Shown here piece after piece: positions 23,072 through 35,100 of a DNA stretch of 64,000 bases. Where the stretch lies: the NCBI GenBank assembly GCA_963682175.1, contig OY821772.1, forward strand, positions 13,136,743 to 13,200,742. The letters run 5' to 3'. The DNA is from Triglochin maritima (taxonomy: Eukaryota > Streptophyta > Magnoliopsida > Alismatales > Juncaginaceae). A program made the translations under genes and the position numbers. The notes beneath the pieces were generated by a model, which made no database searches, had not been told where the DNA came from, and saw nothing but the letters and a program-made list of their open reading frames with translations. The first letter of the stretch is position 1. The number at the start of each line of letters is the position of its first letter.

Positions 23072-25093
23072 CTATTTTCTCCTTTGTCTTCCATAAACAA
23101 GAACCTTATCTTTAGTCCGGTTAAGGTACTTCAGAATATTCTTAACCACAATCCTATGCTTAGGGCTTGCGTCGGATTGGTGACTACCTGTCACGCTTAG
23201 AGCATACGAGATATCGAGTCTTGTGCAAGTCATTGTGTACATGGTCCTTCCTTTTGCCGAAGCATAAGGGATACCTTCATGTACTCCAAGTCTTTGCGTC
23301 CTTGAGTTGCACACCTATACTCAAACTTATTGGCACATTGTCCATATCGGAATTGTTCACCCTGAACATTTCCAAGACCTTGTCAATGTATGCACGTTGA
23401 CTGAAGCCAATGAGTCTACAGGATGTATCTCAATGTATATTGATTCTCAAGATGTGTTGAGCCTCATCCATTTCTTTTCATTGAAAATGAAATTTCTCGT
23501 TTGCTAATGCAAAGGTATATGATTTGCTCATGAGCAATATGTCATCGACATATAAGATCAGAAGTACTACATGGCTCCCACTAATCTCCTTGTATCAACA
23601 AGGTTTTCCTTTACTTTGAATGAAGTGAATCTTCTTCACCTCTTCGTCAAAGTGTTTGTTCCAACTCCTCGATGCTTGCTTCAATCCATAAATGGATTCT
23701 CGAAACCTGCATTTCTTCTCGCTATTATTTGGATCATCAAAACCTTGAGGTTGTACCATGTACATATCCTCCTCCAAGTTTCCGTTTAAGGAACGTCATT
23801 TTGATGTCCATCTTTTATATCTCACAATTGTGAAATGCGGTAATAGTGAGCATAATCCGAATAGATTTTTAATATGGCAACCTCTCAAAAATCTCATCAA
23901 AGTCAATTTCTTAAATTTGAGTATAACTTTTGCTACAAGCCTTGCTTCGTAGGTTGTCAAGTTACTATCCATGTCTATCTTCCTCCTAAAAGCTCATTTA
24001 TACTAAATGACATTTTCTCTTGAGGAAGGTAAATCAAGTTCCACACTTGATTATCATACATGGATTCTACTTCGGATTCCATGGCCTTTAACCATAGTTT
24101 GGAGTCTTTTCTTTCCATTGCTTCTTGGAAGGTCGAGGGATCTTTGGTATCTAGTACCATGATCTCATGAAGTCCCGCATACTTATTTGGGTTTCTTCCT
24201 TTCTCTCGTCGACCTTCTCTATTATTTTGGTTCTTCGCGTGTCTCTCGAACTTCTTCCACAATTTCTTGAGGAATAGGTTCACGTTCGACTCTCGAACGT
24301 ACACTAGGTGGGGATGATTGAGATTCTCTCACAATTTCTTGTAAGGATCTCTCGCTCATGCTCCCATTAACTAAATGAATCTCAGTTGGGCCTTCATGAT
24401 TTTGAATGCAACATTCACATCATGATCTTGTAGAGTATCTTGAGTTTCCCCAAGCTTAACTCTACTCCCACTACTTTTCTCTCTTTTCCAGAAATTCCAG
24501 AAAAACCATATTTCTCTCTACAATCTTTCGATGGGAGGTGATACACCAAAAGTAGTATCCTCTTATCATACGAGGATAACCTATAAAGAAGCACTTATCC
24601 GCTTTTGGTTGAAGCTTGGTTGACATCAATTTCTTGATGTATACCTCACAACCCCAAATCTTGAGAAAGTCGAGCTTAGGTGTCTTTCAACTCCATAGCT
24701 CACAAGACATTTTCTCCATGGATTTGGATGGAACATTATTTAGTGAGTTTGTCATTATTTGTAGTGCATAATTCCAAAAGTAAATAGGCAATTTAGATTG
24801 ACTTATTATTGATCGAACCATGTCGAGCAATATCATGTTCCTACTTTAGGAATGAGTTAAATTAGGTATCCTAAGCACTCACCCCTACGAACCTTTCATA
24901 GAGACTCGATATTCTTGTTGAGTTGGTTCACTACTCCATCCTCGAATTCCTTGAACTTGTCAAAGAATTCACTTTTGCTTCTCATTAGACAAATATAGCC
25001 ATAATAACTATAGTTGTCCGTGAACAAAATGAAGTACCTTAAACTGTCTCTTGCACTTGTACTTATTGGACCACATACATTAGAATGTATCAT
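23072..25093 (-). pseudogene. Copia pol relic: integrase, reverse transcriptase, RNase H
   Basis: Minus-strand pieces appear in the order of a copia polyprotein. Integrase core (24,896-25,093) shows CGPISTSAR and FTDNYSYYGYI; the first catalytic position is Asn (IHSNVCGP) where the family has Asp. The RT start (23,975-24,304) includes LWLKAMESEVESMYDNQVW. RT palm text SIYGLKQASRSWNKHFDE lies at 23,595-23,777, and the YVDD box at 23,541-23,552. RT to RNase H text IPYASAKGRTMYTMTCTRLD and KNILKYLNRTKD lies at 23,072-23,314. Frameshifts and stops separate the pieces and the distal RNase H is not recognisable, so pol is dead. Confidence 0.88.
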
Positions 25094-25530
25094 ATCTAAT
25101 TAGTCATTCGTTTTCGTTCCTTTCTTCTTGAAAGGTCTCTTGGTCATTTACTTGACCAATCCGATAGTGCTACATGAATGAATCATTCACGTGAGTTATC
25201 TTAGTTTCTTTTTGTTATTGTCTGTTTGAGTTTGTTTATCATTCATTTCAAACAAATAGAAACCATTCTATACGAATGTATTTGCATAGAAAATTCCATT
25301 CTTCGATATAGACAAGCAAGAATTAGAATATTTATTAAAATTTATCCATATCTAAAACTTGATACAGAAATGTTCTTGCTAATCGAAGGCACATAATAAA
25401 CATTCCTCAAAGCATAAATTTAAATCACTAGACTATTGAAGTTCCATAGAATCTTGTACAATCGCAGCGATGCTTGTACTATTTCCAATCTGCAATATCA
25501 ACTCGTTCTCCACGAGTTCCTTCCTATCCT

Positions 25531-26502
25531 TCAATAGCTGCACATCAAAATTATGTGAGCACAAGATCCGGTAACCATTACCAAATCAAGGACAGAGGTG
25601 ATTAAATTTATCTCAATAACAAACATACCTACGACGTTTCTCGGGCGCCTACGTTCAATCATCCCATTTTCAAGGTCTTCCTTGTACTTTGGGCAATTAG
25701 GTAGGATGTGTCCTTTTTCACCGCAGTGAAAGCACTCCGTGTTGGGAGTTGGAGATTTGAAAGATTTCCCCATTGAGGCACTCCCATGAGCACCTCCTAC
25801 TCCCTTGCTCTTGAGTGACGTATCTTTGGTAAATTTGCCTTCACCTTTGTTGATCTTTTTGCTCCTCTCATGGACGTCTAGGACATGATTGTCCCGACTC
25901 TTGCCCATGTCAACTTCTGTCGTTTTGAGAGCGTTGTGAAGCTCCTCAAGACTCACCCCTTTTTCACGCACATGATAGTTTATCACAAAGTCCTTAAAGG
26001 ACGGGGCTAGAGAGCCAAGAATCAGATCTTCGGCAATGTCCTCGGGCATTGGAGAAGAGAGCTTCGATAACTTCTCAAGGTATCCTTGCATCGTGAGAAA
26101 ATGCATGGATACCGATGTTCCCTCCGCCATGTTGCTCCTTGTGAGTGCGATGGTGGTCTTATAGCGCTCCTTTCGGGCACTATCCATGAACATCTTTGTT
26201 AAAGCTTCCATGGTCTTCTTGGGTTTTGAATCCAAGTATTTCGCTTGAAGTGAGTCACCCATGGATGCCAACATTAGACCGTGAACTTGGTTCTCTTGGT
26301 CTTCCCACTTGGCTATCACCTCTTTCTCTTTACCAGTTGCCTTCTCATTCAAATTTGGGATTTCACCATCCAAAATATGAGATAATTTTTCAAACCTCAA
26401 CACGATATTAAGATTGAGTTGCCATCTCATGAAGTTTGAGCCATCATTTTGCAAAGGATTCTTTTCGATCATAGATCGCACAATTGGTTGGATATTAGAC
26501 AT
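25531..26502 (-). pseudogene. Copia gag with start of protease
   Basis: A long open frame starts at an ATG at 26,502 (MSNIQPIVRSMIEKNPLQND); the frame extends further upstream, but this start gives the usual copia Gag N-terminus. About 320 residues follow, with the capsid-type UBN2 region (WQLNLNIVLR, DGEIPN) and a nucleocapsid knuckle CFHCGEKGHILPNC near residues 255-270. After GMFVIE the frame runs into protease-like text where the expected active-site Asp-Thr/Ser-Gly reads VTGSCAHI, so the protease start is corrupted. Gag itself looks uninterrupted, and the best-preserved part of this element. Confidence 0.85.
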
Positions 26503-28000
26503 TTCTACAAAATAAATTATATAGGATTTTATGTCAATTTTATGTTTTAAAATACATACATATATATCGAATATAAATGTAAATAATACAAATAAATTTT
26601 GCCCGTAAATGCAGTAATCCAAGATCCTATCAATTGTAATATAGACTACCTAAGGGCTATCGAATATATCACAATATCAAGGTAAGAAAAACTCTTTCTA
26701 ATCACAACCTTTTGAATTTTAGCAACACTAGCATCTTCAAACTCTTGTGATTCTTGTCGTTTTAATTATGAGGGAATATGACTTATCCTCGTAAGAAAAA
26801 GTTTTTCCCAAAACCGAGCGAGGGCTCTAGGTAATGTTAAGAAAACTTATTTTCATTTGATACGAGATACGTTTATCCATTGTATTCACAACTAAACATA
26901 CTTGGGGTTCACTAGGGTGAAACGCACCTCATATATTTAATCGTGGCACAACAATAGACAACCATTATATCTCCCACTATTCCCAAAGATGGAGGGAGCT
27001 ATCTCCCGCTAAGGGCGAGCAGAGTATCCCTCGATCAATGGCTGCTAGTGGATGAAATAAGAAGGAAAATTACTCCTTTAATTTTGTTGAACAATTTCAT
27101 ATATTAACATGTGATTCGGAATTTTAGGTTATCATGCATATTATCGTTCATACACATCCTAACATTCAATCACATTCATCACATGCATAGCAGAAATTAA
27201 AAACAGAAATTAAACCATTCACACAATCCACATCGTGTGAGTTTATATGTTCCCTTTGATCCTTGATCCTCGATCCCTGATCCTCGATCCTTGATCGATG
27301 CGCTACAACGGCGACTTCCTCTTGCACCGGCGATATAGATTTTACAGAAAATAAACATGCTCCTCACATTCGATAAAAACCGACTAGTGCAAGTCCTATG
27401 TAAAAACCTCTCAAATGCAATGCAATTATCTAAAGATAGAAAGAGAGAATTTGGATTTTACATGTAAATAAGCCCCTGTATAATAATAATTACATACATT
27501 CATAGTTGCTGATTTGGAACATATAAACTCACAATTCCTGCAACAACAACTCGAGCATCCATGCACGCAATTTGCTATAAACTATACAACTTAGTTTATC
27601 AATCATCTAGAATCCCAAACAATTCTTTGAAAAACATTTTGAAATCCATTAAAAACGTTTTTCATCCATCCACAAGTTCAAAAAACAATTTTGAACCGCT
27701 GTCCATCCAATTTCCTAAAATGAAAGACGAACCGCAGTTTTTCGGTTTTGTTGATTCTCTTACAAAACAATCATTTATACTTAAAACAAAATTATTGCAA
27801 GTTAGACTTATGTCTAAATCATAATTCTAATAATTACATGGCATGTTTTAAACAACTTAAAACATTCAAAACGAATTATTATAAAGAATTATTCCAACAA
27901 AACATTTAAAGACCGAAAAACCAGAAAATTGAATTGTTCGAACCCTAGATGGTAAACTAAATTTGTTTATATTTTCAAATCATTAGAAAATTAAACCCTC
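26503..28000 (-). other. Long leader between primer-binding site and gag
   Basis: About 1.5 kb separates the primer-binding site from gag. It has no domain that I recognise; a frame at 27,561-27,824 on the opposite strand has no supporting evidence. Confidence 0.5.
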
Positions 28001-28013
28001 AGCTCTGATACCA
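28001..28013 (-). other. Primer-binding site (initiator-Met tRNA type)
   Basis: The minus strand reads TGGTATCAGAGCT one base after the LTR end, the common copia site complementary to the 3' end of initiator methionine tRNA. Confidence 0.85.
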
Positions 28014-28014
28014 C

Positions 28015-29035
28015 TGAAGGATTTCATGTTTAATTGCACATATTTATTTTCGTAATTTTATGCACAATAAGGATCAATTACAATTTTTCTATGATTTGTT
28101 TCATGCATGCATCGGTTTGTTTCAATAACTAGTTTTAAAACTTTATTAAAACAAAAATGGGACTCCGAAATTCATACCTAGAAGTTCTCTAAAACTTCTT
28201 GAAGATCCGGAGATGTTGAGGATGCTTATCGCTGCGCCGGATGCCTCCGAAAATTCACCAAACTCCAATAAGGTTTAGAATCCAATTACTAACCCCTCTT
28301 TAGTTCCCTTGAGAAGAAGATCTCTGAAAACTAAAACTAAACTCAAGAATTAAGGTGAAATTCGTGGAGAATTATGGAGAGAGAAGTTTGCATAAGAAGA
28401 TAATGAATTAATTAATGAGGTAATGAGATAAACTTGTATTTATAAGTTCTCTCCAAATTACCTATTCATGTGCAACCTCTTGCCCATGATTTCATGAAAA
28501 CTTCCATCTAACCATCCATTATTTGCTAACAAATAATCTTAGCCACGAATTAAATCAATTATGGACCAATTCCATGCATGATCTAATTAATTATGCAGAA
28601 AACCGTCTGGACCGGTCGACCGTTTTGAGGTTTGGTCGACCGTTCGAACCAAGTTTCGGTTGACCGTTAGACACTCGGTCGACCGTTCACAACAATAAAA
28701 TATTTCATCGCAATGTTCGGTTGACCGGCCGATAGATTCGGTCGACCGTTCCGAACAGACGAAAATTCCCTGCTATCGGTCGAGACGTGTCCGGTCGACC
28801 CTGCACCGATCGGTCGACCGTTTACTGTTAAACGGTCGACCGTTTTTCCACAGTACTGCAGACTTGTCAAATTTCGGTTTAACCCCTACAAAATTTGACA
28901 TTTCGGGATTAGTAGTAAATTCACAACTTATGTAACATATTATCCTATGTAACGATAAATCATTACACCCCATAATATTTACATCACATATGAATTTAAT
29001 TTAGATTCTAATTATGTTATTAATCACAACATAAT
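28015..29035 (-). repeat. 5' LTR of the family-A element, truncated
   Basis: It aligns with 20,714-21,740. It differs by small indels: it lacks about 40 bp present near 20,966-21,005 of the partner, and it carries about 42 extra bases in the palindrome array (28,644-28,690). Similarity ends at ATTAATCACAACATAA near 29,035. Confidence 0.85.
28612..28842. repeat. GGTCGACC palindrome array in the 5' LTR
   Basis: About seven exact GGTCGACC copies plus GGTTGACC variants occur in 230 bp with irregular spacers. Confidence 0.85.
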
Positions 29036-29059
29036 ATTTACATCACATACTTTTTTCCT

Positions 29060-31700
29060 TTTTTAAATTATCTTCTAAGGTATAGAAACATGACGTCTGG
29101 TCGGCGGTCTTCTTGGACGGGTGAATTTATCTGGATTGCGAACAGATGTACCCGCGGTCCCAGGTTCATCGGATTGAGTAGGGACTTGCGTAGTGTTCAT
29201 ACGTGACTTAATCAATTCCATACAATTCACGACCTGAAGATACATTTCGTGGGAAATGAATGTTTCATGTGCGATCCAAAGATATCGTCATGACGATGCA
29301 GTGCATCCTTCTCTATTATGTCATCGTCTGGGTTCATCTTATCTCGATAGCTCCGACGAATATCCTTTCACCATAGATTAATGATGTAAGACGGCGGGAG
29401 CAATGTATTAGGATCTAGGCATCCAAGTACAACCAAAACGTGGCAGCACAGGAGTTCAATGTGCTGAAACATTCTACAATCACATGTGAAGTCCATAGTT
29501 CTGTGTTGTACCAGGAAACATTTCGACAATAGCTGCTCATCAGCCCATACACATTCACATACCTTGTAATGAAAAATGTCATTCTTTTGGAATCCTCAGT
29601 TATATCACAGTATATCATCTTCCCAATTTCTAACTGGACTTTCTTGAAAACCCCTACCATATAAAACTCACTGATCTGCCTCTCGAAAGGATATATTGAA
29701 ACCAATTGGGAGTTCTTATGAAGACAATCAAATCTGATTGATCTTCCTTCTTGTACTTGTGTCGGAGCGCGAGTTCGTATTGGTGAACGAACTGCTTAAG
29801 GGTGGTCTTCGAATTCATGTACTTGTCGAAGAAGGCGTTCATACTTTTGCTCCTTTGGGTAGATGTCATTACCGCAAAAAACAATCACCAACAAAAGCAG
29901 GTACCCAATACTCGCGGATTGCATAAAAGGATTGGAGCCACTTGTGGTTCTGAAGCTCAAAATCTCCAAGGAAACCCGACCATTTTTTGTCAAATTCTGC
30001 TGGATTCTTGGAGTCGTATACAATCAATTTTAGATCAAATAACATGTGTTTCTATGACAACTTGACGGGAGCTTTGTTTATTATGTGTCATATACAAAAT
30101 CTATGCCTAGCGTTTGGAAAGAATTCCTTACAGCAGCAGTAATGGCGCCACATTAGTCTGTTATGATCGTTGGTGGATGGATATCTGCAGAATGCAGTTA
30201 TTTTAAAAGGAGGGAGTCATATATTAAAAAGTACAAAGGAATAGGTTAAAAAGGACAAATCCATCTAAATTAAAATGGGCAGACGCACATCTCAAAAAGG
30301 GCAAAATCATAGGTTAAAATGGAAGACCCATATATTACAAAGGGTAAACACACACCTTAAATTGGACAACCCAATGGTTAAAATAGACAGAACCATATCT
30401 TAAAAAGAGCAATCTCACACTTTAAAATGGACAAAAACCCAATGGTTAAAATGGGTAGACCCATAACTTAAAAAGGACACACCAACACCTTAAAATGGAC
30501 AAAACTCGTAGGTTAAAATGGGCAGACACAAACCTCAAAATGGATAAAGCCCTTACGTTAAAAATGGACAGACCGATATTTTAAAAAGGGCAAACTAGTT
30601 GGTTAAAATGGACAGACCAAGAACTTAAAAAAGGCAAACTCACACCTTAAAATGGATAACCACGCTTTCTTAAAAGGGACAGTCTCATTTCTAAAAAAAG
30701 GCATACCCAAACCTTAAAATAGACAAACCCAATGGTTAAAATGGGCAGATCCACAAATTAAAAAGTGTGAAACCGCACCTTAAAATGGACAAACTCATGG
30801 GTTAAAATGGACAGACCCACATCTTAAAAAGGGCAAACCAGTTGGTTAAAATGGACAGACTCAAAACTTGAAAAGGAAAACCACGAAATCTTTTTTACGA
30901 ACAACCCTTTATACGTACCGCCCATGCACGATAGCCACGTTTAGAACAGCCAAATGTAATTTTCCGTGGTCTCACAAAATAGCAAAGCGCAACCGAGCAA
31001 CACCGACTCAAAATGGTGATTAACTCCTACAAACGGCGCAAAAGACATATCGTATGTGTTGGTTATGTAGGTAGTGTCGAAACATATAGCGTCTCCGAAG
31101 TATGAATAGCAGCTCTGGAATGACAGTCAGCCCAAAATACGTTCCTTAGTCTTCTTTCGTCATCCATATCCATAACATAGAAAACATTAAATCAATCTTC
31201 TGCATCTTAATGAAATAGTTCTGAAGAGCTTGTGCATTGCCAGGTCCCATTTTCAAATTTCTAACTTTGTTTATAATGTTCCTGCAAACAAAAAGTGCTA
31301 AGACTTGGAAAATTATTGTACTCCAATTATGTTGGTGATTTGCAAAAAAAAACTTAGGTCCCTCTCATTGAAAGTCAATTTGTCATGCCCTCCAGTCTCG
31401 ACGACAAAAGATTACATGGTCTTAGCAGTCGAGATCCCAACAGCATCATTGCACGATATGCGTGCTATGACGGCCTCCGATACAGTTCATTTTTGTCTGA
31501 GAAAACACATATGCTCCTCTTCAAGCATAGCGTGGTTATGTTTAAGATAAACAAAGTTAATCTGGTACCCTTTGCTAGGTTTCCGGAGACCCTGTTCTAA
31601 GTCGTGCACTTGACTCTACTGGATGACCAAGGCTTCAATTATCCTTGTCCTTGGTTTGTTGGTGCCCTCCTTGGAGCAGTCAGTGTAGTCCGTATAATAA
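29060..31700 (-). pseudogene. FAR1-type MULE transposase relic
   Basis: The minus strand carries scattered text of a FAR1/Jittery-type MULE transposase. DMDDERRLRNVFWAD lies near 31,170-31,130, FAPFVGVNHHFESVLLGCAL near 31,050-30,970, and PPTIITD with FPNARHRFCI near 30,180-30,090. The MSTTQRS-like stretch STQRSKSMNAFFDKYMNSKT is at 29,654-29,884, and the C-terminal zinc-finger region with a Cys/His stretch near 29,430-29,500. Stops and frameshifts are many. A repeat array at about 30,195-30,885 splits the catalytic region. Terminal inverted repeats were not found. Host FAR1-like genes share these motifs, but the decay and setting favour a transposon. Confidence 0.8.
30195..30885. repeat. Minisatellite, ~21-bp units in ~64-bp higher-order repeats
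   Basis: A basic unit like TTAAAATGGACAGACCCA of about 21 bp recurs some thirty times. Three variants alternate (TGGACAAAC, TGGGCAGAC and AAGGGCAAAC types), giving a period of about 64 bp. The array lies in the middle of the FAR1-type transposase relic, between the MGG and IITD motifs. Confidence 0.8.
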
Positions 31701-32807
31701 CACCATGATCGTAATGAAATTGCCTTATCTTAACACCGAAACTATAGGAATCGACAAAGTCGATATAAAAAAAATTAGCTTCTTCGAAAGAAGGAAAAAA
31801 CATCTTCTCTTGAGAAACGTTTAGCGGCTTCTCCTTTTAGGAAGACATATGTACAATTTCCATTGTAGTACAGAGAAGATGATCCGAAAAGAGAAAGAAG
31901 GAAAAAAGAAAATACGAAAGAGAAGGGAAGACAAAAGGTTGAGAAAGAGCGCCAAAAGGAAGACAAAAGGAAAATGTAACGTTCTTTGTTGGGATAGAGT
32001 GCCAAAAGGAATGATTTGAGTGGCATTTAATGAGAAACATTAAATGTTTTTATGAGAAACATAAATGAGATTCCAATTAAAGGGAAAATAAAAACAAAAA
32101 TGGGCATGATGAGCTGGACTACTCCATGTCAACAACGTCCTAATAGGGCGTCCATAACAGTGGCCATAAATCATTTTCCTTTTGCAAAAGATCCACAATT
32201 AATTTCTTGGCAATGTAACTCATGTACTTAAACATGATAATATATAGTCTGACATGGTATCCAATTCAAAGATTGCAACCTAATTCCTATGTTACTTTTC
32301 ATACCAAAATGACAGATGCTTGTATTGAGGATTTTTGTTTTTTCCTTAGCTTGTTCCATTCACACATGGGTGCGGCGTCTGGAATTACATTGCATGGAAC
32401 ATACAAGATCTAAAAGAAATTTGTACACTCACAATCGATGACAAGATCTAAAGCCACTACGGAAAGAAAACAAACCAAATAACGTCGGGATAAAAACTTG
32501 ATTTCGATTGGCATAACCAGTCATCAAAACCATCACTCATAACCTATGTGTATTACAAACATTTTTGTCAATCATATTATAGACACTTAATTTTATGATA
32601 TTAACTCCTCTTTTTTTCTTTCTTCAAATCAACAACAATGGTTTGAAGGATGCAAGATACATACATCATATTGAATTGCATACCTCCATTTTGCGCTCCA
32701 CCAAGTCGATCCGCAAATCAATCATTCCACCAAGTCAATCCACGAGATTACAAAATTTTCCCACGATCATCATCTTCAATTGGTTAAGCTAGAGTCATGA
32801 TATAACG
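31701..32807. other. Intergenic stretch, nothing recognised
   Basis: No domain or element end was identified. Purine-rich stretches near 31,880-31,980 produce low-complexity open frames on the minus strand that I do not consider genes. Confidence 0.4.
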
Positions 32808-33076
32808 TGTTGTGAAATGAAAAGACATGGAACAAAGAAGATTAAGATTTTCAGGAGAATAATTGTTGTATTTCATTCTCTTTTCTTTCCATTACATGAC
32901 ACAACCACATATATATATACTCATAAAGGTGTGTATAAGTTACATTTACATTCTATACTAATTGAGATGCAAATAAGAATGTAAATACAAGAGATGTTAC
33001 AATACTCAAAGAGAAGTTACAATAAGTTATAATGGTTGGAATGTGAATCATCTATCACATATATAATTTCATAACA
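32808..33076. repeat. Solo copia LTR (269 bp)
   Basis: TGTTGTGAAATG...ATTTCATAACA is closely similar to the LTR at 13,920-15,514 once the hAT insertion is removed. GATATAAC occurs on both sides (32,799-32,806 and 33,077-33,084), with one extra G on the left, consistent with a target duplication. No interior follows. Confidence 0.8.
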
Positions 33077-33226
33077 GATATAACAATGATGTTTGTTTAA
33101 TTTTCTTTCGCATTTCTTTCTCTAGTACTAGTATGTAACTCAGCTTATGAGATGAAAGCTTAAGATAATTGAATTTGATTTTGGTTTGTCGCTAGTGTTC
33201 GGAGAGCCAAACCTCTGAGAACCCTA

Positions 33227-34447
33227 CACTACTACAAAAATTGACTTAAATGACACATTTGAAATCACTTGTATAAGAAGTGACTAGAAAGAAATATTTA
33301 TAAATAATTTTAAATAAGTGTCGTAGAAAAGTAGACTTTAACAACACTTTAGGAAGATTTTGATGACAATTGTGGGGAAAAATCATGGAAAAAGAAGTTT
33401 TATTTCTTTTTCCATGACATTTCTGAAGGTGTCATGAAAAATAAGACATTTAAAAAGAAGTGACATGGGAAAATAGGCTTTGAGGACATTTTTTATAAAA
33501 TTGTCATTAAAAGTTAGTCTTGAAGGGCACCTTTAAACAAAGGTCGTGGAAAGTGATTGGCACATTTGAAGAAGTGTCCTAGAAATAGTCTTAAAAAAAC
33601 TTTTGTAAAGAATTGTATCAAGATGTTTAAATATAGAATGTTTAGTTTTTTCTAAAACAGTAATGTTGTAGTTTGAATATTTAAAATACTACTAATATTA
33701 TTTTCTAGAATAATATTTATAAATGCATAATAAGATGTATATGTATTATATCTTTAATTTTTTTTATATTTAATTAAGTATACAAGTTAAACATTACAAA
33801 ACCCTTGTAAAATCATTATGAAAAAACTGTACATCTTAAATAGTCTCAAAAAGTGTATCTTCGAAATTTTAAAGAAATAATTCTTTTGTATATTATATTA
33901 TTTAGATATTTTTCTATACGAACTTATATAAAAATTGTACTATAGTTATAATAATAGTATAATATATTAATATGGTAAACCATGTAATTGATATCAAAAT
34001 GTTTTCTTAACTAAATTTAAAATCCTAACAATATTAATATATTACGAATATACATGAAGTAAGCATAGAAAATTACTAAAGTATTTAGTTGTTGTAGTGG
34101 TCATTCGAGATGTTCATAAGCCATGTAGGTTCCGTAGACACAATTTCGGATCACAACATCGTTCATGAGTTCATAACCATATTGCAAATTATTACTAATA
34201 GTTTTTAAATTATACTTTTCATGTCACTTTTTAGCAATTGACTTTGAATTGTTTCAATGTCACTTTCAAAGAAGTCACTCTGAAGAGTTTCAATGTGACT
34301 TCTAAATAAGTGGATTACAAGGTTTTTGTGACACTTTTGAAAAAATAACTTGGTTGGATTTTATGTCACTTTTTAGCAAGTAACTTTTTAGATCCATACA
34401 TTCCATGACAAGAAATTCAAGTCACCTTGTCCATTTTAGTAGTGGTG
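33227..34447. mobile_element. Non-autonomous CACTA element
   Basis: The left end is CACTACTACAAAAATTGAC and the right end TTTTAGTAGTGGTG, imperfect CACTA-type inverted repeats. CTA occurs on both sides (33,224-33,226 and 34,448-34,450), fitting a 3-bp duplication. Many AAGTGAC/GTCACTT words lie near both ends as subterminal repeats. There is no transposase; the 1.2-kb interior is AT-rich. Confidence 0.75.
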
Positions 34448-34450
34448 CTA

Positions 34451-35100
34451 TCAAGTGATTCTACGAATGCTCAATTGTATTTGTAGTAACTAACTAATAT
34501 TCTCTCCCTATTGTCACTGTTTTTTCTTCACTGTAATGGTCTTTTTGACCACCACGCAACCTCCTCAAGTGCAAGTTCCATTGGGACAAAGCCCATCTTG
34601 CATCGTAGCAGAACCTCCAATGACGCAACGAACGCCGCTTTGAGTCAATAAACTATATCTTATTCTTCTTCGACACTCGCATGGTGGACATGGAGTGCGC
34701 CATCATTGCTCTACAGGCTCCCCTATGGTAACGTGGTTTCTCTCGGATCTTGTTTCTTAACTCTTATAGACTCTACTATATATTGTGGTGGTTTGTCTGG
34801 GATCTTTTTTCTCAACTCTTATAGACTCTATTATATATTGTGGTGGTTTCTCTTGGATCTTTTAATCAACTTTACAGACTCTACTTTAGTTAGGTAAGAA
34901 TGTAAGATTATAGTTGTCGTTGTTGTTGCTTTATTATTTGTTAAATATCTAAATTCGCACACGTGGCAAACATTAAGGTTAACGTCGTTGGGGTGTTAAC
35001 TGATATATACATTGACAATTATCGATGTTTAGATGTGCACAAAACTTGTTATATCCTAATCTCTGTTTTAGTGGACTAATCATGTTTAGGTGTTTGATGA
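34451..35100. other. Intergenic stretch with a 55-bp tandem repeat
   Basis: From 34,733 to about 34,885 a 55-bp unit starting GTGGTTTCTC and containing TATAGACTCTACTATATATT is repeated about 2.7 times (starts at 34,733, 34,788 and 34,843). Nothing else was recognised. Confidence 0.6.

Larger units (their letters stand above)
20714..29035 (-). mobile_element. Copia element family A (minus strand, 5' LTR truncated)
   Basis: The plus-strand order is 3' LTR 20,714-22,710, polypurine tract 22,711-22,722, broken pol, gag, long leader, primer-binding site 28,001-28,013, and 5' LTR 28,015-29,035. The LTR ends are TGAAGG...CCTTCA. The right LTR keeps only about 1 kb and stops near 29,035, where MULE-related sequence begins, so no target duplication can be checked. 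The element lies against a truncated family-B LTR on its left. Confidence 0.9.
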
